From the NCBI GenBank assembly GCA_027946555.1, contig JAPEVC010000109.1:1-64000 (forward strand): a stretch of DNA of 64,000 nt, in the 5' to 3' direction. Shown here piece by piece: positions 12,173 to 23,597 of this stretch. The stretch's first letter is position 1. Each line of letters begins with the position of its first letter. The notes under the pieces were generated by a model, which worked only from the letters and a program-made list of their open reading frames with translations, did not search any database and was not told the origin of the DNA. A program made the position numbers and the translations under genes. Origin of the DNA: Gnomoniopsis sp. IMI 355080 (Eukaryota; Ascomycota; Sordariomycetes; Diaporthales; Gnomoniaceae).

Positions 12173-13110
12173 CTAGCACCAGTTGCTGATCGTTTGGTAC
12201 AGTTAGTGAGAGAGGGTAAGACTAAGGAGTAGGGGCAAAAACGTACGCTGGCCTGCCCAGGATGACATTCCAGTCTTCGGTGGGGTGGAAGGCCTGACCG
12301 AAGGTCATGGTGTCCGAGCCGCCCATGTAGTCGCAGTCTTGCTGGATCTGGTTGGCATACTCGGCGATCCAGTTGAATCCACCGAGAATCAGGCCGAAAG
12401 GGTTCTGTAGATTGATGACACGTCAGTCTTTCGTGTTGCTAAGGGGAACAAACAGGACTCAAGACAGGATCGAAGGGAATGGGAAGTCACTTACGTCGTT
12501 GCACCACCAGATGCCACAATCGTAGCCACAGCTCACGCGGGCGCAAGCCCCAGGACCAGGACCCTCAATAGGCTGACCAGGAACGCCCTTGAGGTAGGTG
12601 ATGCCACTGAGCGCGTTGCCCAGAGCGCAGGCGGCGAAACGCCAGCACTGGACAGTGCCAGAGGCAGGGTGGCTCTGGTCGCGGGGAGCGTGGCTGACGC
12701 CGACGGCGGTCTCGAGGTCCAGACCAGGCCACTGGTAGGCGGGAAAGTTGTGAGAAACGTGGTGGAAGACCTGCTCGACCGTGCCGGTGAACGTGTGGTA
12801 GGGGATGTGAGGCTGAGCCTCGAGCGCCCAGGTGATCTCCTGGATGGCGTAGGTCTGGTTGATACCAGCAATGTTGGGGGCGAAAAAAGTGCCGTTGGTG
12901 GGGATAAGCTGTGGTGATGAGTGTGGTCAGGATGAGTTTGTGTTTCTCAGTGGGCTGAAAAGACAGTGGAGGAACAGAGTGGAAATGAGAAGAAGACATT
13001 GGGTGATGGCAGTGATGAGTAGGAATTGCCTTGTGGAAATTACAGACCTGCTGGGCAGAGACACCAGAGATGATGCACAAAGCAGCAATGACAGGAGCAA
13101 AGATCTTCAT
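12173..13110 (-). CDS. Small secreted protein, tandem copy A
   Basis: Exons 13110-13048, 12908-12495, 12404-12247 and 12185-12173 give 215 residues. The last exon encodes only the final residues (ANWC); its intron has a GTACGT donor, a CTAAC branch site and a CAG acceptor. An 18-19 residue signal peptide (MKIFAPVIAALCIISGVSA) is followed by a mature protein with GVPGQP and a C-A-R-V-S-C ... G-I-W-W-C-N-D block. The mature part carries a few cysteines, including the last residue. Copy B, 0.8 kb upstream on the same strand, shares the block, the preceding GVPGQP, and two introns in the same phase at the same places (after the signal peptide and exactly after WWCND). The family resembles fungal small secreted, effector-like proteins, but I cannot name it or assign a function. 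Confidence 0.85.
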
Positions 13111-13931
13111 CTTGACTTGCTGGTGTTTGTTTCAAGGTTCCTTGTGAGGGGATTGCTGAAGCTCTTGAAGGGTAGAGGTGAGATGAATGAAGACAAAGTG
13201 GAAGAAGCAGATTGCAAAGAGACTGAAGAAGTTGAGAGAACTGAATTGCAAGAACAGACAGTGAAAGCAGTTTGGGACGCGATGAAGGAAAGGGAAAACA
13301 AGACGCGATGAATATTGCAAAATGCAAATTGCCAACGAGTTTATAAAGTTGTTGAAGCCAGTTGGTGAATTTAAGTGGGTCTCTCTGCGAAGGCTGCACA
13401 CGGAATTCAGAGGGCAAACCCCATTGAGAACGAAATTCCCGTACTAACTCTAGATTCAATGCCTTTCCAGATAGTGTGAAAAGGTTGGTGGGGTTGTCAA
13501 ATGGATTGTTGGCGAGCTGCTGTGCAGGTGGTGACGAGTTGGCCTCTATAGGTACATCTACATACTGACCTGAGAGGAAGTGAGACCACCAGGCTGGTTG
13601 AATATATGAGATCGATTTATTGTCTAGTGATACGGAAAGGGAGGATGAGAATTCACATAGAAAGGTTCTCCAACATATGCTCGCGAAATTGCAGGAACAT
13701 GTCATCACATTCAAAACATTTTCGAGGAGCTTGCAGAGATCCCCATCGGAATCCATATGATATCAATAAACCTGTGAAATTTGCTTCAAATACTGCGCGG
13801 GTCAATATCCTAGGGCCTCTGTAGGGTCCTGGCTAAGCTATTGTGAGAAGGTTTGACTTGGCTGCTCTCGACGATGGAAGAACAGCCCAGCAGTCTCATC
13901 ATTCCATAGGCCTCCCAGCTGTGGTGCTGGT
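13111..13931. other. Spacer between the tandem secreted-protein genes
   Basis: Contains the promoter of copy A and the 3' end of copy B. No additional ORF with coding character. Confidence 0.5.
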
Positions 13932-14902
13932 CTAACACGTCTCACCCGCTGCCAGCTTTGCAGCAATGACATTCCATCCATTCTCGTGGAAGTTCTGGCC
14001 CATAGTCCACCAAGCTCCCAGTCGATATGTACATCCACCTTGCCAAGTATCCTGGGCAATCTGCCGCGCCATATCCGCAATCATGCCAAAGTCACCGACG
14101 AAGTAGGTGATTGGGTTCTAAAAGCCATCATATCATCCATTAGTTATGACACAAAAAAGAAAATAGCATATGGCAGCTGATGCCAAAAAGAAGGGGTACA
14201 CCGGGGTGGGGGGAACAACTCACGTCGTTGCACCACCAGATGCCCACATTGAAACTACAGCTGACACGGGCGCAAACGGCAGGTCCAGGCGGCAACCCAG
14301 GTTGGCCTGGGACGCCGTCGAGGTAGTTGTAGCCATCGCGCACCTTGAACCAATCGGCTCTGGGGAAGTGACCACAGACGACTCTGCCAGTTTCATAGGG
14401 CTTGTGTGCAGCAGGCCAGGTCACCGTGGGGTCGTTTGTTGGGTCGGCCGTGGCGACCGTCGTGGTGGTGGTGGTGAGAGAAGGCTCGGACATGAAGATG
14501 TCTTCGGGGCTGGTGTGAGCAGTGAGCTCGTTGATGGGCCAGTGGTATTCGGGGAAGGTGGTGTTGATGTAGGCGTAAAGCTCTTGGACGGAACCGGTGA
14601 AGTTGTGCTTGGGAATGATGTCGGAGTACTCAAGCTCCCAGACCGTGGGAGCCAGGGTGTACGTGACGTTATCGCCCTGGTAGTTTCTTCCTACGAAGGT
14701 ACCGTTGGAAGGAATCTGGATCTGTCAAAATGTATGTTAGTGGTAACATTCCTGCCTGGAGGATTCACAGGCTGGGTAGGCAGTCTTTGAATCATTACAG
14801 AAATCCCTCGGCACTTACCTCTTGAGCTTCTTGAGCGGCGATGCCGAGCATGAAGCCAGCAAAAGCCGTGATGGCCAAAGACAAGCTCATCTTGATCTGC
14901 AT
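13932..14902 (-). CDS. Small secreted protein, tandem copy B
   Basis: Exons 14902-14819, 14721-14224 and 14117-13932 give 255 residues. A signal peptide (MSLSLAITAFAGFMLGIAA; a second ATG at 14890 could also start it) precedes IPSNGTFVG, matching IPTNGTFFA of copy A. A Thr-rich insert (STTTTTT type, around 14470) makes this copy longer. GVPGQP and the CARVSC...GIWWCND block are conserved, both introns are phase 0 and in the same positions as in copy A, and both proteins end in Cys. Duplication followed by divergence is therefore clear. Function unknown; secretion and disulfide bonding are inferred from signal peptide and cysteines. Confidence 0.85.
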
Positions 14903-15350
14903 TGTTTTGTCTTTGCTGGGTGTCTAGGCTTGGTGGCAAATGAAGATGAAAGGTGGGCGAAGGATGAGACCGTGGTCAAGCTTATGAGGGCAATGCTCAG
15001 AAACAAATCGGATTTGATGTATTGACCTGCAAGGTGGCAGAGAAGGGTAGTTGAGGAAAAGTGCAAAGGACGACGCGGTGTGGGAATCAATGGGATTTGG
15101 ACGAACTGGTGGCTGTTGGTTTTGTCAAGTGGGGGAAGGCTGTCGCAAAAAACAGATAAATCTTTCACTAGGTGATACACATCTCTTAGAAACCATGAAT
15201 GAAGTCACAATTGGAAAATTTCCCAGCGACCCAGAATCCAAAATTTGTAAAGTCAAAGTAAGCTGTCGAAAACCTGCGCATACCTGCGCGACTGGTCAGC
15301 ATATCCATTTGATGCTTCCCTTCACCGGAGAATTTTCTCAGTACTCCCAA

Positions 15351-15369
15351 ACACACACACACACACACA
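15351..15369. repeat. (AC)n microsatellite
   Basis: About nine AC units in non-coding DNA. Confidence 0.9.
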
Positions 15370-17119
15370 AATCAATGGTTGAAGAAAGATTATACCGCAT
15401 TTGTACCTTGATACTTTACATGAAATGCTGCTTCTCAAGGGAACCATATAAAGAGATGACTTAGGCCTGAGGTTGGCATTCTGCTACAAACCTTGGAAGT
15501 CGGCCGTAGGACTCACTGATTTGCACTCAAATGAGTTCATCTATTCATCCATGGTGTTCTGGAAAGGTAAATAATCAATTGAGAACCACCTATCTCCCTA
15601 CCTAACATAGGTATGCTGATGTTCTGTGGAAATAACCCTCTGCCCTACCCGCAACCTTGATGTTTTCTTTTTCTCCTCTTGGTTGTTTCATCGAAACTTG
15701 AGCCCGTTTTGCATAGTACGCTGTGAAGTATTTACTAAGTCACCATAATCCCTCTAAGTTGCGGTATATAGAGAATGGATGAGCCTAAACATCAGCAGTA
15801 TCAAGGCCCTGGCTGTAAAACCTGGGACAGGCTGTGTAGTGTTTCCTTGCGTATTTATAACAGTGCAATCTCAAACCTTAGAGCTAGCTTCCTAAATTTC
15901 AGATAACTCTGTGCTCGGAGGAATCGTGAAAATGCTGCCCGGTGGCACCACCAAGATGTAATGCGGCGTCAGAAGCGTTGGAACTCTCTGTAATTTTGCC
16001 CGTCTGCCCGAGCCACGTGAAAATAAATAGGGCAACAGCTGTGAAAGGCATAGAAGATCTAGTATGAAGCATAGATCGCACTGTAAAAAGATTGTGATAC
16101 CGTAATCCTCGCACCATTGGACTGACTTGGTCGAGCTCAGTATACCCCGAATTCTAGAGACGTGTTGTTTACATTGGTGGGTTGTGTTCTGGTTCTAATG
16201 AGAGTCTGCAAGTGTTTTCACGTCCTATATATAGTACATGATCGCCTCGGCCCCTTTCACATACCACTGCACACCGAGTTCCGTCTCAGAACCACAGTAG
16301 CTTTCCTGTCTGTCGTGGCCCCCCAGCGCCGGTCGGAGCTCAGAATAGCATTAGACAATAGCGCACACAATTCGTCGAATAAGTATACCTACGCGAGTTG
16401 CCGGTCGGAAAAAAACATTCCACCTGAGTACCAGCTGCAGGCACGAGGAAGAGCTCAGTCAACACGGCGTTGTGCAATCAAGTGGTCCTCGGGCGCCTCA
16501 ACAATGCCGTTCCCATGGCCGTATTTATCCTTCACGAGAGCTTCTTGCCCTCTGTAGCTTTGAAGTCGAAGTAATCATCAGTGATTACAGGGAGACGGAC
16601 TGGTGGGAACCCTGAAAGGTACATCCTGTAGATAGGACAGGCACACGGGTGAATTAACTACTTTCATACGCGGCGGCCCGTTAGGACAAGATCGACAATA
16701 ATTTGGATGCGCGGCCGACTCCGGTGCCGGCCCTGACAGTCGCGGCGGATGGTGTTCCTGCATCAACGCATCCTGCATCAATGCATCAATGATCTGTCAC
16801 GCCGCCGAGCCAGGATACTGTGAACGTGCCCAGGTGGCCGTCAACCTAGCCCTCGCAAATATTTGGTATTTCGACTCTGGGTTCGAGCGTGAGAGTGGTT
16901 TCCCCACCGACCCGCTTACGGCCCACCCCCGGATGTGTAGTGCCTGTCGAACCCTTTTGCGCGGGATGTCAACGCCTGGAACTGAGACCTTGGGCTGTCA
17001 ATCACATGGGATTTTTTTGGCGGCCCTTAAGAATGATTCATGGGTATCCCAGCGAGCTGTCAGCCATGATTCATTGTGGAGCTTGGCGGGTCTATGTCAT
17101 CGATCCGCGCCTCGATTTA

Positions 17120-17135
17120 CCTCGGCTGCCCTCGG
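17120..17135. promoter_or_regulatory. Paired CCTCGG motifs in the acyl-CoA oxidase promoter
   Basis: Two direct CCTCGG hexamers at 17120-17125 and 17130-17135, about 170-180 bp before the start codon. CCTCGG is the known core recognised by the FarA/FarB fatty-acid regulators of Aspergillus nidulans. A TATATA element lies near 17278-17283. The identity of the factor here is inferred. Confidence 0.65.
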
Positions 17136-17301
17136 GAGCGATATCGACGACATAATCACCGCTAAGGAAAGGGTGCAGGTGGCCATAAACAAAGCGCTCT
17201 GTCCACACCGTAAATTGCCTCTTCTTTGACAAGTCATACTTTCTCTCTGTTGCCTCTGATCTTCCCTACTTCCGCTCCATATATACCACAGAGACACCAA
17301 T

Positions 17302-19447
17302 ATGCCTTCCAATCCAGACTGGGTCAAGAAGCTGAAGCCCGCGTCGCCGCAAGGGACGGATCTCCTGGCCGAGGAGCGGGCAAAGAGTAATGCGAATGTC
17401 GACCAACTAGCCGAGTTTCTCTTCACCAAGAAGACGCTCCAGCAGCGAGACAACCTCACCAAAATCCTTTCGTCGGAGCAGGTCTTCGACAAGTCCCAGA
17501 ACTACTACCAAGGCCGCGAGGATCGCATCCTGACCTCCCTGGCCCGTGGCAAGCGTCTCCAGCAGCTCACCGAGAAGCACCGATGGACAACCCAGGAATT
17601 CGAGCATGCTATTCAGCTTATGGGTGAGGCCTCGCCGCTATCGATGCACTACAAGATGTTCATGCCCACAATACGGGAGCAGGGTACGCCCGAGCAGCAC
17701 AAGCTGTTCTTGGAGAAGGCTCAGAAGTTCGAGATCATTGGGTGCTATGCGCAGACAGAGCTGGGCCACGGCTCGAATGTGAGAGGGCTAGAGACAACAG
17801 CCACATGGAATCCGGAGGACAAGACGTTTACCATTCACTCGCCTGCATTGACAGCTTCCAAATGGTGGATTGGAACGCTAGGCAAGGTTGCCAACTATGC
17901 TGCGGTCATGGCACAGTTGATCGTCAAGGGGAAGGTCCTCGGTCCTCACCCCTTCATCGTGCCCATTAGGGACTTGAAGACACATGAGCCACTCCCGAAC
18001 GTCCACATTGGCGATATCGGCCCTAAGTTTGGCTTCAACACGGTACGTTTTCTGACTGTCTTATTCCTCCAAACGTAAGTCTGACTGATCTTTATTGTAG
18101 ATGGACAACGGCTTCTTGCTCTTCAACAACGTCAAAATCCCTCACGTCAATATGCTCTCGCGCTTCTCCCGCGTTGACCCCAACACCAGCGCCTACACGC
18201 GTCCTCCCACCCCAGCCCTCGTCTACGGTACCCTTACATACGTGCGAAGCACTATCGTTCTCGAATCTGGCGGCGTGCTCGCCCGCGGCGTCACCATTGC
18301 TACCCGCTACTGTGCCGTACGCCGCCAGTTCCAAGATCTCGACGCCCAGGGTAAGGTTGGCGAGAATCAAGTCCTCAACTACACTATGGTGCAGTACCGA
18401 CTCCTGCCGCTCCTCGCCGCCACCTTTGCGCTGCATTTCACCGGCCGCAACATGATCTCGCTCTACGAGGAGAACCAAAAGCGTCTCGCCGCAGGTGGGA
18501 CCGCACCAGGTAGCAACGACAACAAGCGCCGCCCTGGTCCCGAGGAAACAGACGCTGGCCCAGATCTGCTTGCCGATTTGCACAGCACCTCATGCGCGCT
18601 CAAGTCGTACGCCTCGACTGTCGCCGCGGAGGGTCTCGAGGTGTGCCGCCGCGCCTGCGGTGGCCACGGTTATAGCTCCTTCTCGGGTATCGGCTCCTAC
18701 TACGCCGACTACTTGCCCACCGTCACGTGGGAGGGCGACAACTACATGCTCACCCAGCAGGTGGCCCGATACCTGCTCAAGTCCGCGCGCTCCGTTCTCA
18801 CCGGCAAGGCCGCTCCCAACGACACCACACGCTTCCTCAAGACTTTCCTGGCGCGCCAGGATGTCGGTGCCGCTTTCGACGTGCTCGGGTCGGACGACGA
18901 GCTTGTCGACGCTTTTGCGTGGCGTGTTGCATATCTGACCTTTGACGCGCTCAAGAAGCGTGACGAGGAGAAGCAGAGTTGGAACTCGCTGCTGGTCGAC
19001 TTTTACCGGCTTAGCACCGCCCACGCGCAGTACATGGTGGTCAAGTCTTTCCGCGACGCGCTGGCTGCGAATGCGCCTGGCGTCGATGCAGAGACCAGGA
19101 AGATTCTCCATTCTCTGTACAAGCTATTTGCGCTGAATACGCTGGAGAAGGAGGCGAGCGAGTTCTTCAGCAGCGCGGCCACCACGATCAAACAGATCTC
19201 GCTGGCACGTAAGCAGGTGATGAAGCTGCTTGAAGAGGTGCGGCCTCATGCGGTCAGGCTGGTGGATGCGTGGAAATTCCCCGACTGGCAGCTCGACTCG
19301 AGCTTGGGACGGTATGATGGCAAAGTGTACGAGGATATGTTTTACCGGGCAAGCGAGTTGAACCCGTTGAATGACGTGGTCTTCGACTCGAACCCGAACA
19401 GTCCTCATTTGCTGAAGAAGGACAACCGGGCCAAGAGTAAATTGTAA
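17302..19447 (+). CDS. Peroxisomal acyl-CoA oxidase
   Basis: FAD enzyme of the first step of peroxisomal beta-oxidation: acyl-CoA plus O2 gives trans-2-enoyl-CoA plus H2O2. Exons 17302-18042 and 18101-19447 give 695 residues, the normal length. Features in order: N-terminal alpha domain; CYAQTELGHGSNVRGLET, the acyl-CoA oxidase/dehydrogenase signature; KWWIGTLGK; the FAD-contacting CGGHGYSSFSG block; the glutamate-containing TVTWEGDNYMLTQQ, which supplies the family catalytic base; and a C-terminal ACOX domain ending in SKL, a canonical PTS1 peroxisomal signal. The start ATG is preceded by CACCAAT. The intron is 58 bp. Paired CCTCGG sites upstream suggest fatty-acid induction. Convergent with the oxygenase gene downstream. 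Confidence 0.97.
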
Positions 19448-19777
19448 ATCTAAGAGCTTGGGAGGATGTTTTCTTTTTTTTGTTTTTGTATGTGCAAAAT
19501 GCATAGATGACCTGAGGGCCTTAGACTGGCTTTGGCATAGCATAGACTTTTCCACTCATCTCGTTAGCATTATTAGATAGCGATAGAAATATGGTATGAA
19601 TTTTGCACAACCCCTCCGTTCGAGGGACCACAACACACCGTCTGAGATGATAATTTCCCCGTGGACATGCTGAGTTGCACAGCACTGATGGTCTCCCAAC
19701 AGTGCCCATCAACTTTACCAAACCAATTCGCAAAACAATATCTCACCGAGTCCCAAAAGCTGATCCCATAATCCTTC
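19448..19777. other. Convergent 3' intergenic region
   Basis: 330 bp between the stop codons of the acyl-CoA oxidase and the 2OG oxygenase. A T-rich tract follows the oxidase stop. No gene seen. Confidence 0.5.
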
Positions 19778-20907
19778 CTAAACCTCAATCTTCCCTTGAA
19801 ACTCAACCCAAGTTCTCATTTTGGCCCGCACATGCTCGCCATACCTCACACCCTCATCACCTCCCTCCACCGACTGAATCAAACACGCCTCCCCAGGCTC
19901 GAAGAAGAACGGGACGCTGAACCTGCCCATCCCATCATTCTCTTTCCTCGACGAGCCGTCCCCGGCCCGCACCCGGTGCATCGTCGCCACATATCGCCCA
20001 CCAGACACCCGCGCCATCAAGTCGCCAATGTTGACTACGAGGCTTCCCGGCAGATACGGCGCAGCCACCCACTCGCCGCGTGCGTTCTCTACCTCCAGAC
20101 CGCCTGTGGGGTCTTGGTGCAGCAGTGTGAGGATGCCTGAGTCCGTATGTGGCGTGCAGCACAGCTTCACCTCATTGTTATTGTTGTTGTTGCCTGCTCC
20201 TTGGGATCCTCCTGCTGTTGGCTGGGGTGGGTAGTGCAGCAACCGCAGCGTGCTAATCGAGTGTTCCATCCAGCCCTGGTCTTCGAAGACATGCTCAGGC
20301 TCACCTAATGCGACGCCGAGGAGACTTAGGAGTTGTCTCGACAGGCTCTGCAGCTCTCGGTATAGCCTCTCGAGCTGTTGCCTTGAGTTGGGTGAGTAGC
20401 TTTTGGCGGGCGGCCAGACATTCGCCTCATTGAGCTGTATCGTTGGGGGCTTGAGGCGATCATGTCGGTTGAGTTCCAACAGCTCAGGGTACTCGTATTT
20501 TCCAGGTCCAATCTCAAAGCCCTCCTTCAGATTATCGGTATTGCCGCTTTGAGTAGGGAAATACCTGGCTACATGAGTTTGCGGACCCAGATAGGTACTT
20601 TTCTTTTGGGACACAGGGCGGGTACTTACCCGCGGTAGGTGTTCTGGTGGCTTGATTCGGAGCCGACGAACATCTTCTTTGCTGTCTTCAACTTTTCGTC
20701 CTCTGGAAGGCTGAAGAGCTCATGTGCCAGATCAAAGACATTTTCGTGGGAGAAGGACAGAGGTGCGTTGATGAGGTAGGCAAAGCCTGTGGTGCGAAAG
20801 ACTCTGTCAAGCTCTGTGCTAAGATTTTTGAGGGCAAGTGGTGAGATCTCTGGATTGGAGAGTGGTGAGAGGTCCACGATGGGAAGAGCTTTGAAGTCGG
20901 TGGTCAT
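19778..20907 (-). CDS. 2-oxoglutarate/Fe(II)-dependent dioxygenase (IPNS-like fold)
   Basis: Non-haem iron oxygenase that would couple 2-oxoglutarate decarboxylation to oxidation of an unknown small molecule. Exons 20907-20630 and 20564-19778 give 354 residues. The split joins TYRG/YFPTQ, giving the conserved ...GYFP...KEGFEIG region. The N-terminal DIOX_N domain begins LPIVDLSPLS. The iron triad is HTD (His232, Asp234) and His289 in MHRVR; RFS (Arg307, Ser309) is the 2OG-binding arm, followed by PFFFEPG. A run of six Asn just before the HTD block is a low-complexity insertion. Start is the ATG at 20907 (MTTDFKALP). Neighbours do not fix the substrate. Confidence 0.95.
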
Positions 20908-22604
20908 TTTGGTAATATACCTACTCAATGATTGTAAAATGTTGACTCTAAGATATGAAAAGAAGAACACATCGAGCTGTGGCTCTGGAAATTGTTTCTA
21001 CAAACTTCCGAGCCTAGATTGACATCACTGCCATACCTGAAGTGTAACACACAACTCTTGGAGGAGGCGGCTTGCCATTACTCAATTTCCAAGGTTGGTC
21101 ACGCGACACACTACCCGATTCTCTTGTCATCCCAAATCAGCGTTGGAGTACTACTACCTAAGTCCGTTGCGGATCCGGGTCGTATTCTCCACCATTTTTC
21201 CAAGGCCAGAAGTGAACGACATCGACATGTGCTCCCTTACATCATCATCGCCCCCTTGGCCCCCAAAGGGGGGCAATAGGCGAATGCATTAGGTAGCGCC
21301 ATCTCCGGGAACTCAAACCACCTGCCCGTTCCTACATTAGCTTTGATGCATTGTCCCGTCACCCAGAAAAGCTGTAAAAGTCGACGCTGGTAAGACGTTG
21401 CAGATCAGAACGTAAACGATGGCCCGTCCATTGTACAATAGACTTTACGGATTGATGGGAAGCACAGTATGTCGGCTGATTCGTTACCAATGTAATTAAG
21501 TGAGCGATTTAAGTCGAATCGGGGAATGAAGCCAGACCTCTAGGTGGAATTAATGGACGATTCGAAACACGTGTGTCTTCTGTTTATAAGTACTATGAGC
21601 ATCATGCTCGAGAATTGCGTGTACTCGTGGGCTCGATCAGTGATCCAATACGTTCTGATTTACCCTCGCCTGCGGCCTCATGTTCAATGTTGGGATGTCC
21701 ATCTTGCAATCTACTTGGCAGTGGATGCAATTTTGAGCATGTAACACACACTCGCACATATATCAAAAGTGCAAAAGTGCATGTGAAAGAAAGGATCCTG
21801 AGGGAAAGGAAGGGGAGAAGGGTGAATAAAAGGGGAAAGAAGAACAGTCCTGGAGCGAAGAAATCTGATAGCCAGTTCGGCAAGTCACAAATAGTAGCTC
21901 CTTAGTTAAGGTAAAGTACATTAACTGTACGTGTATCGATTACCTACCTAGGTTCACGAGGTAGGGTCTGTAGTGCTTGGGCCTTGAACGCCCAAGGTGT
22001 GCGAACCACTGCGCAAGCAATCTCACGTGATGCTATTTCCCCATGTTGTTCCATGTTCAATGTCTTGGATGATTTATTCCCTTGCTGCCCAGTCTAGTTT
22101 CAAAAGACACCTGCCAGCTCGGGCATCACGAAAAAGCTGGTGGCTTGTATACTGGAAGATCGCGATGGCTTACAGCCCCTTTGCGAGCCGCCATCTAGAT
22201 GGAGGGCAAGATGAGAAAAGGCTATTATTAGGCTTGAAACATTTGAAAAATACTATGTAAGTGTTTTCTTTTTATTCTCAAATTTTGCAAGAATTCATGC
22301 TTTGCAATGTGTTACTGTTTTGCAGGCATTGATGCAAGACCACCGGCGATAACAGACCAGCACGGCGTCTGTCCGGTGTCTCACTCCGGACTTAAACGAG
22401 GATTCATCCGCGGCGATAGTGCAGTAAGCCACGTTCCACGACTTGTGGCCATACAGAGCTCCCGGTCATTTGGCTGACGTTAACCAAAAACTGTGCCGCA
22501 AGCTCTCTATGTCATATAAATCCCAATGTACATACAACCTTTGACATCGTACTTTCAGGACCCTAGACCACGAAACAAAACAAATATCTCGCCAGTTTTC
22601 CACC
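20908..22604. other. 1.7 kb divergent intergenic region
   Basis: Between the oxygenase and the epimerase-like gene. Contains TACCTACCTAGG-type motifs near 21941-21952. The frame at 21573-21905 is open but has no recognisable features. Confidence 0.5.
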
Positions 22605-23418
22605 ATGCATCTCATCCTTACAGGTGCAACCGGCCTCTGCGGCTCAGCCGTGCTGGACGCCATGATCAAGAGGAATGATATCACTAAAATTTCGATTATC
22701 AGCAGACGGCCAGTGAAAATGGCAGAGGACTCCCAGGACCCTCGAATCAATGTCATATTACACAAAGATTTCGAACAGTATGATTCGGAACTCCTGAGCA
22801 AATTGGAGGGCGCCACAGGGTGCGTGTGGGCATTGGGTATCAGTCAGACCCAAGTCGGTGCCGAGTGAGACCATGCGTCTCATCACATAATCAGTCACAT
22901 GCTGAGTCAAATATAGGGAGTACGTTAAGATTACCAAAGACTACGCCCTCCGCGCAGCAGAAGCCTTCCAGACACTCGGCTCCGACGCCCACCCATTCAA
23001 CTTCGTCTACGTCTCCGGCAATGGCACAACCCATACCCCAGGTCGCTTCACGCCAATCTTCGGAAGGGTCAAGGGCGAGACTGAGCTTCTCCTAGCAGCC
23101 ATGCGGAAAGCCAATCCGTCATTCCATGCCTCGTCGATCCGACCTGCCTTTATCGACGCCGCAGCGCATGAGGCAATCAAGCCATACCTTCCGGCACCTT
23201 TCTTTGCGAAAGCCGTGTTCTTTCCGCCGTTTGCGGCGGCGGCCAGGACGTTCATCAAGTCGAGGTGGAGCCCCACTGAGCCGTTGAGTAGGTTTATGAC
23301 GGAGATGGCGATGGGGAAGTTGGATGCGCAATTTGAGGACGCGGGCGTTGAGAAGGTGGGAGAGTTCCCGGTGATTGAGAACATAATGTTCCGTAAACTG
23401 GCTGGGCTGGACAAATAG
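22605..23418 (+). CDS. NAD(P)-binding epimerase-like protein (HTATIP2-type short-chain fold)
   Basis: Rossmann-fold protein of the atypical/extended SDR group, related to HTATIP2-like and sugar-epimerase-like proteins; reaction unknown. Exons 22605-22864 and 22917-23418 give 253 residues. The N terminus starts at once with the nucleotide-binding loop LTGATGLCGS (GxxGxxG). ALGISQTQVGAEEYVKITKDYA spans the splice and matches the family pattern in which a cofactor-contacting loop precedes a Tyr-Lys pair; FVYVSGNGTT and GRVKGETE follow. Probably a cytosolic oxidoreductase or regulator. Confidence 0.88.
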
Positions 23419-23597
23419 GAGCCGTGATAGAAGGCATTGGTTAGTCGAGTGTAACTACCTACTAGAATGCTAGTAGCTTAATATCCCATGATGCGCTCCC
23501 ACCTCTATTCCAGAGCACGCAGGTGCTGCTTTTGCGTCTAAGATTATACATGCCAATGTATGCCTTCCAGAAACCGAGCGCCATGGGGAGACTTCTA

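Larger units (their letters stand above)
14903..17301. other. 2.4 kb intergenic region
   Basis: Separates the secreted-protein genes from the acyl-CoA oxidase. It holds an (AC)n microsatellite, several TACCTA motifs (for example 15597-15612) and, near its right end, CCTCGG motifs at 16245-16250 and 16487-16492 plus the pair described separately. An open frame at 16789-17229 has no coding character. Confidence 0.5.

Noticed and set aside
16789..17229. 147-codon open frame upstream of the acyl-CoA oxidase
   Set aside because: No domain, signal or compositional sign of coding; it lies over the oxidase promoter including the CCTCGG sites.
21573..21905. Plus-strand frame between the oxygenase and epimerase-like genes
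   Set aside because: Basic simple-sequence tail and no family features; likely chance.
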